A DNA stretch of 64,000 nt from contig WMCF01000029.1 in the NCBI GenBank assembly GCA_009792885.1, positions 4,668,000 to 4,731,999 on the forward strand, in the 5' to 3' direction. The notes under the pieces are model-generated. The model was not told the origin of the DNA. It ran no database searches and worked only from the letters and a program-made list of their open reading frames with translations. Numbering within the stretch: the stretch's first letter is position 1; each line of letters opens with the position of its first letter. This DNA is from Eremophila alpestris peregrina. Taxonomy: Eukaryota > Chordata > Aves > Passeriformes > Alaudidae. Below are positions 13,341-28,500 of the stretch, in pieces. The translations under genes were made by a program, and so were the position numbers.

Positions 13341-16334
13341 ATGGGCCACAAATATTCACAGGCCAAGTAACTTCTCCTTCTAAAAGCTTGTCATTTGTTA
13401 TGCATGTGTCTCTATGCTGAACTGCTCCAGCCAGTGACAGAAAGCAAATAGAGCACTAAGTGTGTTTAATGGGAGGTGAAAGGCTTGTTTGATTAGATTA
13501 GGCCTTCAGCTGGCCTTTTTGCCCTTTTTAGGCAATGAGAATTCCTGACACTGTGTTTTAAAACCTGACTTTTAGCATATTGAGTGCAAGTGTTGTATAT
13601 GCTGTGTTTTCTTTTTGTAGGGAATGTTTCTGAGAGTCGTTGCCAAGCAATCTCAGAGGTGCTAACCACTGCTGCCATCATACATTTTAAAGGTGTCTCA
13701 CATTAAGGATGCTTTCAGGTTTTTTAGAAAAATATCCCTGATGGGTATTAGAAAATATGTCCAAAACTCTTAAAATTTGTATTTGCCAGGCCATATGTGA
13801 TTCTCTTCTTGCTGAAGTGAAGCCTCAGTTACAGAAACTGGGTTTTTTTTGTTCTACTGTTTTATTTTCCACTTTTGTGTGTGTCTGTGTGTGAACCTTT
13901 TACCTGAGGATTTGACTTGACTTCTTTGCTCATATACAAATAAGTGAGACTAAGAGCTGTGACCTGAAAATTAATGAATGTATTACAAAGGATGAGTAGT
14001 TTTCCAATATGAAACATCCCAATACAGTAAATAAAAGGTAATTAATTCTGGATGACAGCATTTTGTGACAATTAATGGAGAAGAAATACGACCTACATGA
14101 AGATAATGTATGGTTATGCAGTGCTGCTCTCTTCCAGAGTAAGGGCAGCATTATTCTGCAGCTTGCTAACCATTCTGCTCCTTATAATTACCTGCTAAAA
14201 CTTCACCTTTTAATATTTGAATGCAAATGGACATGCAGAAATGTGGTAAATAGCAGTGTCTTGATGCAGGGCTGGGATGGTGCAGCCTGGTCACAAAGAG
14301 CAATGTGTAATCAGCTGCAGGAAATGTTTTTCTCCTGTGATCCTGGGTAATGGCTTGAACTGTAAGGAAGGGCAGAACATTAAGGCTCCAGGAATGAGAA
14401 GTTCACATGCAGATTGTGTGGCATCAGCTAATTGTCCATCAGCTGCTTGCACCTGGAGAAACAAATACTACCAGACTATGAAAACTGTAGGAGGTGGCTC
14501 TCTAGGCCAGAGTTACTCCTTTAATTACTTCTGGAACTTAGGAAAACATAGGTGTGCTGCCCTCTGCATTCTCTGCAGCCAATAACTTGGATGTCCCTCG
14601 CTCTGTAGCCTCTTGCAAAAGGTTGGGGCTATTCCAGCATGATTTGGTTTAGTTCAGAGGAAGCCAGACAGAGTTTTTTTAATGTAATTTACCACAAAAA
14701 TAAGAGTTCCTTCTTATGTTTGAGAGAACTTTACAAAGTTCAGCTTCAGTCCCATCAGTGTCAACTGTAGTTCACAATAAAGCTCTGGTATTTATATCAG
14801 TAATACTTTTTTAAAAACAGACAACCTGAAAATAGCTGAATATATTCCTCATTCAGGTGTAGATGTTGATAGGACTTGGAAATTCACCATTCTTGCAAAG
14901 GCAGTTGTTAAAACCAGATTAATTTTACAGGGACACTTGACTAAATGGTGTGGATGAACCTCTGTGTGCTCATGCCTGTTTAGTGTCTCTGAATTAAAAT
15001 GTCACCATATCTAACTGTGGCAGCCAGGGAGACCTTTCTGGGTGTAAACAAGTGAGGTGGAGGAATCCTGTGTGCAGGATTCCATGGTATAGCATGGATG
15101 TATATACAGCCTGCCTTTTCCTGCTGCTTATGAGGCAGTGACTAAATTGATCTGGTTTTGAAGGACAGTGAAAGTGTGAATTTGAAGTAATGCAGTTGTA
15201 TTTATGGTGTGAATATCTGTCCTTGAATAGGGGCTAATGGAGAAAAAGTGATTTTTACTGTGTGTCGGGTCTGTGTTGGAGGGGTTAAGGAGAGTAATGA
15301 ACAGGAATGTATATATTTAGGTTTTGCTTCCCAAACACCTTATGGACTCTCTTGCTTACTTAGAGAGTCATCACAATTACCTTTTTTTTTGTCTGTGTGA
15401 TCAACTTGAAGCAAGAATTTGGCTGAACAAAAGGAGAGTCCTACAACTTCTTTCAGAAAAAGGAAAGGAAACAACCTGTCTGCTTGAACACTGCTGTGAT
15501 TAACTGTTTTTTCCAAGACAAATGCTCAAAAATTGTCGATGTTAGAAAAAACTTATCCTGCACTCTCCTTGTCTGTTAGAAATGCTGTATAGGCTGTATG
15601 TTTTGAAGGACCCTGATTTCCTCTAAATATAATATTTAGTGATCAGTCACACAGTTTATTCTTTATTTTTAATTTTTTAAATTTAATTTTTTATGGTAGT
15701 AGGATTGACTGGATTGCTGTCATTTGGGAGCTGTATTTCCTATGCTTTTCATCAGGCTATTGTAATTTGCCTTGCACAGAACAGAATGTTGCTTCGATGG
15801 TAGTGCTATAATTAACTTGGAGGCAAACTTCCTTTGTTTCCTCTGTAGGTAATATGCAGGGATATGAGTCAGTAATAACCAATTACCTTGTTTATGATGA
15901 ATTTATCCTTAAGTGCCCTTGAACTGCTGTAGCAACAATAAATGTGGAGCATCTTAACTCTTCCTTTGGCTTGATTATGTGTAAAAAACAAAGGCATTAA
16001 ACTGGACTCATAAATAGTAGGATCTGTTCCCTCCTGCCCTACAGCCTGCCCTGCTCTGTGGGAAATATGTCTTTGGAGTTCTTGTCAAGAGGGTATTGAC
16101 TTAGATCTGAAAATAGATATAGCTTAATTAGAAATAGCTTAATTACTGATGGACAAGGGCATGGTAGGAAGTGAAGAAACAGCTTCCAGGTGCTCCCTCT
16201 CAGTGTTAGAATAACAGATACCAATAGTGGCTGACAGAGCTTTCCTTTCACAGGTGTACATGGAGGCTGCAGGTGCTTTGGGGTTGGGATATTTGCCTTA
16301 ACTCTGCTTATTTCTTTTTAAAAGTTTTTCCTAG
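10971..16334. other. Non-coding stretch upstream of TMOD3 coding exon 1, probable 5' UTR intron
   Basis: No conserved coding segment is visible. It includes a CA/TA dinucleotide repeat near 13305-13340, a TG-rich run near 13874 and AT-rich unique DNA. If island 2 is the TMOD3 promoter, this stretch is intron 1. Confidence 0.55.
13305..13340. repeat. (CA)n(TA)n microsatellite
   Basis: A run of CA repeats, about 11 units, passes directly into TA repeats, about 7 units. It is a compound dinucleotide repeat in non-coding DNA and probably length-variable. Confidence 0.95.
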
Positions 16335-16522
16335 ATCTGGATAAGGATTAAGACTTGGGTTTTGAAGTGTTTGAGGAACTTGCTACTGCCCAAGTCATGA
16401 CGCTCCCATTTCGAAAGGACTTGGACAAGTACAAAGATCTGGATGAGGATGAAATTCTTGGCAAACTTTCAGAAGAAGAACTGAAACAACTGGAAACTGT
16501 TTTGGATGATCTTGACCCCGAG
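16335..16522 (+). CDS. TMOD3: TMOD3 exon with start codon (coding from 16397)
   Basis: The acceptor TTTTTCCTAG ends at 16334, followed by 62 bases of 5' UTR. The ATG at 16397 opens MTLPFRKDLDKYKDLDEDE, the conserved tropomodulin N terminus and first tropomyosin-binding site, encoding residues 1-42. The donor GTAGGC follows in phase 0. A run of 19 T residues begins about 20 bases inside the intron. Confidence 0.95.
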
Positions 16523-19500
16523 GTAGGCATTAGCCAAGAGAAGTTTTTTTTTTTTTTTTTTTATTTGTTCCATTACTAGTCTAAAATAAATTGAGATTGT
16601 ACAATACAGTTTTGGGCAGAGTTTTTTTCCTAGCCTGCTGATGATCTCACAGATATGTATGTGTATATAATGCTTATTTCCTGTTTGCAAGGTGGACACA
16701 GCTGTAGTAAAGGAGAACGTAAGAAGGGATGGTTGGGACGAGCTTTCTGGCATTTATTTATAAATAAGAATTGCTCTTGTTCATGTTCTTGAAAAGAAAG
16801 TTTATTTAGAAAGGCCTGTTTAGCTTTCCTGTTTCCAGTGCTGTCTGGTAAACAGCCCTTTTGCATCCATGTTTGTTTTATTATTTCTGCTGTGGAGTTT
16901 GATGGGAGTGGGAGGGTGCCAACCTCTTCCAATGATTCCTGGTCCTGTATCTGGTAGCTTATATCTATTCCTGTCCTCATGCTGGCTTTGTGAAGAGAAG
17001 ACAAGTAATTGCTAAACTCTTGAATGATTGTGTCAGCATGGGGTATTGAATAAGGAATATTACAGCTTTCTGCTACAAGGAGCTGAGTTGTCCTCTGCAG
17101 GTGTTGGAGCTAATGTCAGACTCTATGACTTGTGTTTTCACCTCATGCTGCTCTGGTTTTGCTTGATTAAAACCAGGATTAGTTTAACCTTGATGTACAG
17201 GGATCAGTTCAGAATTATCATGGTCACCTAATAGATATTACTGATATTTTAAATGCCTTTGACTTCATGGATATTTTAACAGAGGAGAACTGGCAAAAGG
17301 GACTGGTTGCCTTCCATGGCAGTTGGAATTCCTATACATTCTGGTAATTGTGGACTAATATCCTTTTTTTTCTCTCTTTAGTTGAAATATGTTGATGTTA
17401 TCAAAGAAACATCCCACCTTGAGTCAGGTCAAAACCAGAAATACTTTGTATTAAAATAAGAGTAGAGTGAGTTGTCTTAAAGACTTAAAATCACATGGAT
17501 GTAAGGGACAGAGTAAATAGTCTCTTGCTGAATGTCTAAACTGTAAATAGCTGAGTTTTATTTAGTACTGCTCATTTAAACAGTGCTGATTCTAGCAAAG
17601 AAATGCAAAGTAACTGGCAAATTGAGTGCTGGGAGTTATTGTACTTGGAGAATTGCTTCATCCTAGTGAGAGTGCAGTGTGTTATATTTTCATTACATTC
17701 TCCATGTCTCGATTACCTTGTGTCCTTCCCTGCCCCGAAAAAAGGAAGTTGGCAGGGGATCAAAGATTGCCTACAAAAGATGATGTATCAGGGCTGAACC
17801 TTGCAGAGAGGGAGGAGGAAGAGGGAAATGAGACTAAGCAGGTGCTCATGCAGACTCAGTGAGCTGTGTTTGCCCCATTTGTCTTGCAGAACGCGCTGCT
17901 GCCGGCAGGCTTCCGGCAGAAGGACCAGACTGCCAAGAAGGCCTCGGGGCCCTTCGACAGGGAAAGGCTCCTGGCATACCTGGAGAAGCAGGCACTGGAG
18001 TACAAGGACAGGGAGGACTATGTGCCTTTCACAAGAGAAAAGAAAGGTAACACCACCCTTTCTGGTGTAAGTGCTTGTGAAACCTCTGAAGTGGGCGAGC
18101 CAGAATTGGTGTGAACCAAATTCGATTGAAGCACTGTAATGCTTTGAACTCGCAGCATTTCCAAATGGCTGCTACTGTGCAGGGCCAGGAGGCTTCCTGT
18201 TCAGGCATTTGTGCTGCTGGGGCTGCTGTGCTCTTTGTATGGAGCACAGGAAGGGAATAAGACTCAGAGATTTTATCATAGATTGCAAAGTTTTGATGGG
18301 CACGGTATCCTCAAAGTAAGAGCTAACTCTGATTTATGTCAATAATAACAAATGCTGTCATTGTGCCTGTGGCTTATGCCTTGTGCTGAATACAAACAGC
18401 AACCTTTGTAACACTGCGTTGGATTAGAGAAATAGCAGTTGAATGATGTTGTGGTAGACACTAATGTTCTAAGATGATGTAGGCTGACAAGGCCAGACAA
18501 GTGGTGTATGCAGTCATGGTGTTTTTCTAGCATCCTTACTGAAAGGTTTAATAAGATTGCATAGTTACTCCTGACTAATTATATAGTTAACATCACAAGT
18601 TTTGAAATTGCCAGTGGTTTGTGGTTTGAAAACCATGGACACATTATTAAAGCCTGGGATTTTAAATTTTTGCTTTGGATCTAGTATTTTCATTGACAGG
18701 ATGGGAAGCATTTTCCTTTTCAGAAGAAAATTGAAAAAGAATGTGCTTCTTAAATATTGTAAGAACAACTGTTGTTTTTTTGTTTGTTTGTTTGTTTTGG
18801 TTTTTTTCCCTCCCAGAACAGAAGTTGCCACAGTTGTTGTGCCTTACAAAGCACTCTTGGTAGGCACAGACACTCCCAGACCTGTGCAGGGCACACATGT
18901 GAAGTATTTAAGCACTGCTTGTGAGCCTCGGCTCATGTGAACCTTCCCTGGCAGCAGGGCAGATCTGCTGCACCAATACTTCAATAAATTGTTTCCTAAG
19001 TTGTATTCCTGCTGCTCAAATGAGCAGCCTCTTTTCTTATGGGTTTGAAACCCTTTAATTCTGCTTAATTATCTGGTGTGAATCATTGCTACTTCAGAAC
19101 TGAATCTTCATTCATCCACTGAGTTTGTGTATATGATTGTGGGGTCTCTTGGGTGAAAATGCTGTTGGGGGTATTTGCATTTTCTCTGCCTGTGCCAGGC
19201 AGCTTTACCTGGCAATGCTGGTGCCTCCTTTTTTCTGGAAGTAACAGACAGATTGTGCCTTTAGAGTGTGGTGTATTTGGGGCTCAGAGGTGATTTGGGA
19301 ATCCCTTGCATCCTGTGCACTGCTCCCTCAGGGAGAGCTGGGCAGGGAGATGTGCTCCAATACTGCATTTTCTCCTGACTGCTTGTGCTTCTTTCATAGA
19401 TGGCTCTCTAAAGTCAGCTTATGTCTACATGCACACATGAGATGTTTGCTTGGGTAGATAAAATCTGTGAGAATCTTGCAGAGAAACAGAAGGGTCCAGC

Positions 19501-22500
19501 TGTAACGCAGAGCCTGGTTAAGAAAGATCAAATGTCATTTCCTCTATGTAATAAAGTATTACTAAATAGTCTGTCTGCATGTTGCAATGAGTCATACCAG
19601 TGTAGTTTGTAAAATTTCCTGTATCTCATTAAAAAAAAAGTTGATATTTAGTAACTTCTGTCATTTATTTTAGTGCTATAGGAGAGGAGGAAATAATATA
19701 AAAAATTAAATGTAGATTCCTTTCATTAAAACTAAAAATGTGGAAACAAATGTTTGGTATCCAAATTGATGCTCTGTTGAGTGGGCAGGAGGCAAGAAGG
19801 CCAAGCTCATGTTGTAGTAGGTGAGGGATAACCTTTTCTTTTCCCCTCATGAAAATATTATAGTTCAACTTTGGCTTGCTGCCACATTTGTTGCCATTTT
19901 GCACAAAAATGGCAAATGTAAATAACTGCATCTTTTAAATGAATAAATCATTATATTTATCTAGATGTAGAACTTGGAAAGGGCATGGGGCACAACTTAA
20001 TACTTGTGTAGGATGGTGTTTTTCTATAGGGGGCTATTATTCTAATGTGCTTAACTAAGCTGGGTTTTAATTTTTCACTTCACCTAGAAATATGTGTTAT
20101 GGAGAAACACTAGCACGTTGTGGAATAGGGATAGGTGAAATTCTTGCTTGATTGTCCTGTTAAATTAGGAGAAAAGTGGCAAATATAACCTTCATTTCCA
20201 GAGATTTTGGGAGGAGAGAGATGGATTGGAGCTGCAGCTGGATTTTTTGGGTCAGAATTTGCTAAAATATTTCTGTGTCCATGGCTGGTCTTGTTGCTCT
20301 AACGTGTTCCAATTATTCATTTCATGGCGCAAGAAGAGGAAAATCTACCCTTCTCTTTTTCTATTTTAGTAAAACTGATGTCCTGCATGGTGATTTGGTC
20401 TGCAGATTTATCAAAGAACCTTGCCCTAGATTAATTTTAAATATCCTGTCTTACTGCTGATTCTGGTAACTTTGTTTTCCTACTAGAATGTGAAGGAAAA
20501 TACTCTCTTCCAGATGGCCCAAGTGCCTAATTTTGGGGTAACATGTTATTAAAATAATGTTGCTTCTCTTTCAGTGATAGATGATGTAATTTCTCCAGGT
20601 CTTTGGGACCTCCTTTGTTTTGTGCTATGGCATTTGGAAGATCTGAAATAATGTAAAGTGTCCTGCTGTGGTGAAATGAACAGAGTTAAAGAAATGTGAA
20701 GTTCAATCCCTAAATTATACTCTATTCCATTTTCCCAGTGCCTTGATTTTGTTCTGCATCCTTAAAAACTTACTTTGTTTTAAAACATGATTTCATGATT
20801 TAAGTCACATTCTGTTCCAATTAAGTGTTGAACCATACAGTAAACCATTGTTCAAGAGATTCATGAGACCAATGTGGCAACAATTGCAACAGAACTAGCT
20901 TTGTCTCAATGTGTGAGTGCAAGTATGTCATGAAGATTTTACAGGCTGTCCTGCAGAGAAGGGAGCTCTCATCCAAGCAGTAAAGCAAGGCTCCAGCACT
21001 GAAGGCTGTTGCCCTCACGTGTGTTCCACTCATCTGACTGAGCCTGACCAGTGCTCCTCCTCCTTCTCCCTTCTCTTGGAACAGCAGAAGACAATTACTG
21101 CAGCTGAGATAAAAGCATATCTGAGATAGTAATGTACTTTGTGCTGTATAGTGCAAAGCACTGGCAAAGTATTGTGTAAACTCAGCTTTGCATTTCTAGC
21201 CTTTGCACTCTCCTAACTGTGGCTTTCCCTTCCCTTTGCATTCCTGCCGGGGTGTGTTTGTTCTGTGTAGATTGGCAGTTCGTGTAACTTCTGCTTTGGG
21301 CTTGGTTTGGTTTTTCCCCTTCTCTGTCTCCCAGAAAACAGACTGAAACTGGAGCCACCTGGTAAAGCTCTTTTGTTGGCACCCTGCTCAGTTGTTGCTC
21401 TAGATCACCATTGCCTTCTGTTGCAGCAGGATTTGGGATGCTGTGTTCTCTGCCATTGAATCACTTTAAAGTCTTGAAAGGAAGTGTGTTACATGTTGGG
21501 AAGTGCAGCTAATATCCTGTAGGAGCCTTGCAGAAACAGCTTGTCAAATTGATATTCTCCATACAAGAGCAATAGAGTAAAATAACATGTGATACTCCAG
21601 CTTTAATGTAAAACAGTTTTCTGATTCACTGCTATGTGGCCTGTAATCAGATAGCAGATAACAGCTCTGCTTCTGCACCAAGACATTGAGGAACTCACTT
21701 GTAAGCTGAATTAAAAACATTGGAATTAAACTCTGCTTACAAGTGAAACTTAATTGATCAACCTGTTACATGATAAGAACTGGAGATTGATAAAGTGGGG
21801 ATTATATAAATTATATAAATTTCTGAACTAAGGAAAGGTTAAGATAAGACGTAAGGAATACATCAGCTGTTGCTCACTTTTCTTCATGATACTCAGTTGT
21901 TCTCAGGTAGCACTTGATTTGTTTCCCCAAATGGAGTACCCCAAAAGTGGATTTCAGACTTTCTTCTGCTGTGCAAGGTGTGGCTGCCTGTTGGTGTGGG
22001 GTGTGTGAGAACAGTGCCAGCAGTGTGCAGTGCAGGGCCCCTGTGAACAGACCTGATTTCTGCAGGGTTCTGAGTCTCTAGTGAAGTACTGTGAATCTGT
22101 GTGGGAAATGTCCAGGGAACTTCCATTAACACCATCCAGTGCTCCTGCCTATAGAGCAATACAGGTGGGTGGAACTTGGAACTGAAAGTTCATTCTGCAG
22201 CAGAGGAGGCCTGTGACTGAATCCTGGATGTGCATCATCTAACATGTTAGCTTAAAGGCATGGAACACGTGCCTGTATGGTTATTACAAAAATGATGTGA
22301 ACATCCCTGAAATTTGCCTCTTCATGTTGTATTGCTTAATCTTTGCAGTGTCCTGGCTGGCTGAAAAGGAGCTGTCATGTTCCTTCATGTAAATCCCTGC
22401 TGTTTGGAAATGTTCCACTTGAGGTCCAGGCAAGCTGCACATCTCCTGGGCTGCACAGATGTGCAGTGGTTTTTGGTTTTATGTAAAGCTTGCATTAGTA

Positions 22501-25500
22501 AGGGGGAAGGGACTTGCTGAGCTGTGTTGGCAGCAGGCCTTGAGTGAGATCACTGTCCCCAGAGACACAGGGGTCTTACCCTTCTGCAAGTAAATTCCTT
22601 GCTAGCAGTGGGGAGTGGGGAAGGACCTTTTGTATGTGCATTGTAAACCTCTGATTTCTGGTCTAGGACGAGATGAAGCCAATGAATGAGAAATTATGTA
22701 CACAAGGGTGTGACTTGTTTTATAACAAATACTGCTCCTGACCCAGCTCATTTGACTGGAGTTGGCTGCAGTGAACATTTCTGCAGGGCAGTGGCTTTTA
22801 ACATTTTTGCTTTATTAAAAACTGATTGTACTTCTCACTCTCTTTAGCTTTTCTAAAGAGTCAGGCACTCTTTGGATAAGTTTAGTATTACTCTTAGGAA
22901 GCAGATATTTGAACCAGACATCTCTAACCCATGAATTTAAGAATTACTGAAAAGCAACATCAGGAAAAGGAGTTCTTTTTTTGTGAGCACTGTGGGATGA
23001 CAGAAGGCTGAACTAGGTTAAAATACATTTTTACCAAGTTGCTTTTAATTGAGATCAGTTTCTTTTTCTTGGTCTCTTCCTGCTGCACTGATGCTGCAAA
23101 TAGGATGGCTCAGTTGCTCAAATCCACTGTCCTCCTTCCTTGTACTCCAAAATCCTCACCTTTTTACTAGCCTGTATGACTGAGGGAAAGTAACACAAAC
23201 AGAGCTCCTGAAAGGCTTCAGGTCATGTGTATGCTGCCCAGAGTGCTTCATGGATTAATGAAAAGCTTTTCAAACATTCTTGCATCTCTTCTATAAACTA
23301 CAGTTTAAGGTTAATCTCTCCCCAGTAGGTGATGCTGGTAAAATAAAATGATAGAAATGTATTGCACCATTTATATCAAAACAACCTGAAACAATTGCTA
23401 CGTGAGCCTTCAATTTCTGGAGGTTTTCTTTTAATCCTGAATCACCAACAGTTCTTTTGCACTGTCCATCAAAGCTGAGGTATGGGTGTTAATGCATGTC
23501 AGCTGTACTTAACTACTGTTTGGAATCAATGCAATTATGTAAGGAGGTTTCTTTTCTGCTTCTAAATATGGCTAATGACCATTTATACAAGTTTCCAAAG
23601 AGATAGCAACCAGGAACAAAAATACCACGTTGCTAGCAACAGCTCTTGGTCATCAGACTGTGTTGTCAGAGAAAAACCTGATATGCTTCTCTGTAATCTG
23701 TGCTGGTGGGAATGCATCAACTTCCTTTAAAAGGAAAATGACCACAAACTGCTGTCATCTAGAGAAGATATGGAATACATGATTTGGGGTTTAGTGATGC
23801 TGAACTCCACCTACTATCACTGGAACTGGGACATTGGGATGAGAATGATTCCTCTGTGGAAATACTTTTTATAGCTATGGATGTGGTAGGGTGGCTCCTG
23901 AATTCGGACTGAGACTTCATAGGATGATCATCAACACCACTTCCTACCCCAGGAAATCACAAAAGGAAGTTGGAACTCCTTTCCCATTGCTCTTTCTGCT
24001 GATAGCTCAGGCAACATGGAAAGTTTGAAAATCTTGAACCTTAAATAGCTGTTAAGATTTAATTCACAGCTGTGTAGTTGCGAGTGATTTCTCTCAAATG
24101 CATCAGTACAAGAGCTTTTGTTTGCTGTGTTAATTAGTCCTGAGCCTAAGCAGCCCTTACCTGTCTTGGCTCTTACCCCGTGGAAGACTTCTTTGTTCTG
24201 AAGGACCAGTTTTAAACCATTCACAGCTGAACTGTTAGAAAGGCTTTCTCATATTCTGATTTCCTACCCTAACTTTCCAGCTAAAGGTGTGTGCAGGAAT
24301 TATGGTAATTACACAGATCTCTACCTAATTTATGTCTTCTAAAATAAGTTTTCCCATTACCTACCTGTAATAACTAAACAGTTGGTGCAGATTGTAATAT
24401 TACTCTTGGTTTTTTTTGCCATTTCAATCTTTGATGACCTTTCTAAGTATCAGTTTAGAAAACAATGTCACTGGCAGAGAAATCTTGTACTGTGTTTTGT
24501 GCTGTTTTCTGCTTTAGAACTGAAGTTAACATCTGAAATCAGAAATACTGTGTATGGTGTAAAAAACTCAGTCAACAGTCAGGTGTGTGATTTCAGATAA
24601 CTTTGTGATATTCTTCCTCTGTCACATTCAGATTGCAGTTCTGCCTAGGTCCCTTTTTCCCTTGAGAGGAAACTCAGCATTCTCTAGTGATACTAAATCT
24701 TTCTTACAGTCTTTCTAGAGTGTTCAAAATGTATAATGGTTTTAAATGTTACTTTCTAATCGTTTGGAGAAACAAATAAGGTTGGAATAATGATCCAGAC
24801 TCCTGAAAATTTATTCCTGTTTATTCTCTTTCCTCATCTCTGACCTGCAGCAACAGAAGAACCCTTCATGTTGTCAGTGGTTCTCCTAGTATTCACTAAA
24901 TGTAATATGCATTCTTTAAGTACATAGTATTTGAAAGTTACAAAGTAGCTTTATGATACAAAGTAACATCAGACTTTCCATTTTGTTTACTCCAGGGAAA
25001 ATATTTATCCCCAAGCAAAAGCCTGTACAGTCTTTCACAGAAGAAAAGTTCTCTCTTGATCCAGAGCTGGAGGAAGCCTTGACCAGTGCCACAGACACAG
25101 AATTAGGTGACCTTGCAGGTGAGGCTTTTTGAAGGATGAGTGGGCTGGTACATATTTAGACAAGAAAGATCTATAATTAATGTGGTGGTGTATTGATCTG
25201 ACTACAGGATATTGTAGTTGGGATAGAAACTAGATAATGTTGTTTGCCAGTTTGCTTGAAGTCTTTCACTTTTGTTGATTTGTGATAATTTGTGAAGAAG
25301 TTAATTATTTTGGCCTGCAAAAGATACCTGATTTTTGAACTCAAAACCTTTAAATCCATTCCTCATACTGGCTGGTTTTTGATGTGTATGTGATTGCTTT
25401 TTCTTGTGTATAACAATGTGTTTGTATGTGCCTGTATTCCTAATGCTTCATTTTGTGATTGAGCTGCACTTCTTAATGCTGGTTCTTGAACCTGCTGAGG

Positions 25501-28500
25501 TCAGGACTTTCTAAGATGTGAAAATCAACTAAAATGTCTATAAATAATTATTTTTTCTACTTTTTTCAAATTATTAAGATATTGAATGGCTTTTTGTACT
25601 GATAACTACTGTACAAACATCAGATTCTGTTATTTAAAGGAACCCTGCATCTGAGCTGAATTAGTCAGGAACAGTAAAAACTAATTTTTGCTTTGTCTTT
25701 TTCTCGTTTTCCAGCAATACTGGGAATGTCCAACTTGATAACAAACAATCAGTTCTGTGATGTAGTGGGAAGCAGTAATGGGGTTGACAAAGACAGCTTC
25801 TCAAGTAAGTGTATACACAAGTGTTAGAAAAATCCATTCTTTGTACTGCACACAGTTACTACAGCATTCACTGTTTTCTGTTGCATCAACATTCTTTTAG
25901 ACTCTTCAGTCTTAGTCTGGAAATGTGTATGCCTGTAACATTGCTAATTGAGTTCTAGCAAGAGTGGAATTAAAATATATGTACACTAAAGTGTCCTCTG
26001 CATTTAAGTCACTTTTTGGTGACAAAAGTAGGCATAAGCATGTAATGTGTGTGTTGGTTCTTAGGTTTTATATTTCTGTTTGTAATGTCTGAAAAAAGCA
26101 GGAAGGCTGTGAGAACTTCTGAAAAAGAAGTGAACTTTATGAAAATATGGTCAGGAGTGGTTGGTATGGGGGAGAGATGTAAAGACTGATGAAATGATCT
26201 ATTAAATACAATAAATATTTAGTATGTGTATCATTTATTCATGAATGTGTGCAACTTGTTTGATTACATTTAAATGCCTTACTTTTCAGATATAGTAAAA
26301 GGTGAAAAAATGTTGCCTGTTTTTGATGAACCACCAAATCCCACAAACGTGGAGGAGACACTGCAAAGGATTAAAGATAATGATTCTCGTCTGGTTGAAG
26401 TTAATCTAAATAACATTAAGGTAATTACCTGAAGGCTGCAGTAAATATGCTGCTTTTTCTCAGTAGAAGACACTTCAAGCTGCAAAACTCTCTAAGGGTG
26501 CACAATAGGCTTAGTCTAAGTACAGCAATCTTTCTGCTGAATGCTGCAGTGTATATCAGCTCAGAACCTGCAGCTAAACCAATAAGCCATCTTGGTTTCT
26601 TTTGCCAAATGTGTATTTAAAAAGTCAGACTTTCTCACTGCCAGCCCAGATTTCTGTCACTGCCAAGTTGGCAGCAGTTCCAACAGTTCATTACCATGGA
26701 GTTAACTACTTTGTTGGATCCTTTGTCCTTGATGAAGCAATGTGCTCTCAGTTTCTATTGCTAACAAAGGGATATTTGTGCCTGACATCCTTGTAATTCT
26801 TGTACAAAAGGGCTGGTGGAAGGTAAGGCAGCTTCTGCTCCAAAGTTGTGTTTTCACACATGACAAGCTTTTGTATATTTGCTTGAAAGAAAGCAGAACT
26901 GCAGCACCCCTGACTTGCAGTGCAGACACCAGGGACAGCCCTGCCAGCAGCCAGGGCTGCTGCTTCTCCTTACTGAAGGGGAAAATAAAAGCCATGGTTT
27001 AACAATACTGTGTAACAGGTAAATGCCAGCCAAAATAACTGCCTAAAAAGGCAACAGATCAAAGTTTCTGATACAACAAACTGAGACATTTGCTACCCTA
27101 ATGAATTCTTTAAAATTATTCCTTTTAAGCTTGATTTCTACTATACTGTAGAAGTGATTGCTTTGTAGAATTAGCCTCTCACAGCCATTGCATCTGAGGG
27201 TGAGTCTTCACTGTGTGACTGCTGGAGGCCAGTGGTAGTTAATATTGTAGGGCTTTTTGCTGTAAAGAGAATAAGAGAGTGTGGAAGTTGGGGGGGAGGG
27301 GATAAACTTGTCTTTCAATCTCAAGAGAGTGAAATGCTATTTTTAATTCAAGAACATACCAATTCCAACGCTGAAAGAATTTGCAAAAGCCTTAGAAACC
27401 AACACACATGTGAAGAATTTCAGCCTGGCAGCCACCCGAAGCAATGATCCTGTTGCTGTTGTAAGTATTCCCCATAATGGCTTTAAGTGGGGTGCAAGGG
27501 AAGTTAGGGTGGAAAGGCAGTGGTAAGGGATTGAATTTCATCCAGTTTAAATACTCAGGGATGAAAATGTTTCCATTCTGCTACACTGTAAAGTATGTTT
27601 TCTTTAACAAACCTTTGTTGTATCTCAGTTGGTAAATTATTACTAGTAACTTAATATGCAGCAGTGCCTGAGATGTGTGAGGGAGAATTCTTTTTTCCAG
27701 CCCTTTCCCTGGTGTTCCATTTTGCTAAGCTCTTTCCTTTTTTTCTTTCTTTCCTAATTGTTTAGTTCCTGCTGTTTGTTCCAATAGCCAATAGTTTATT
27801 CAAAATTAATTTACAAGAAGCACATTTGAGGACTTAAAAACACCCATAGTATTTTTCAGCTGACTGGAGTTTTAGTTGAAGTTGTAAAATACCTGTTTCT
27901 CTATCTCCTCACTACATGCTGGTACTGTGCTTAGAGCTTTGAATTTTACCTCTTGCTACCAAATCTGTAGGCAAAAGCATTTTGCAAGTCAGATCTCCTG
28001 TTTACAAATTAACCATATCTAGTTCTCCTCTCAGTTGACTTAGGCCTTTTCTTTGGCCTTTGCTTGGCAGCCTGCACTGCTCCTTGTGTGCTGTGAAGGC
28101 TCACAAAATGGAATGGGTCCAATATGCTAATTTCAGACAATTTACATTCTGTGTAGCTTTTTAGTTTGTAACAAGAGAGAGACAGGCCTTCTCTTGCCTG
28201 AATGCTGTTTAAAAAGGGAATGTAGATAATGTCTGGCTGAAGACTCATGTCAGTCTCAGTAAGTGAAAGCTTGCAAAATTGCACCTTGCATCTCTGAACT
28301 TGCTGCTTCCATGGAGCTACTTAAAAGAAGTGGTTATTGCTGTGTGCTGTGAGGTACTGCAGCAAAATTCAAAAGTTTAATGATGCTTTCTTATGTTCAA
28401 AGGCTCTTGCAGATATGTTGAGAGTAAACACAAAATTAAAAAGTTTGAACATAGAATCAAACTTCATCACTGGAGTTGGAATTCTGGCATTGGTTGAGGC

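Noticed and set aside
27136..27160. Small inverted repeat TTCTAC-6 bases-GTAGAA in a TMOD3 intron
   Set aside because: The stem is only six pairs, expected by chance in a window of this size.
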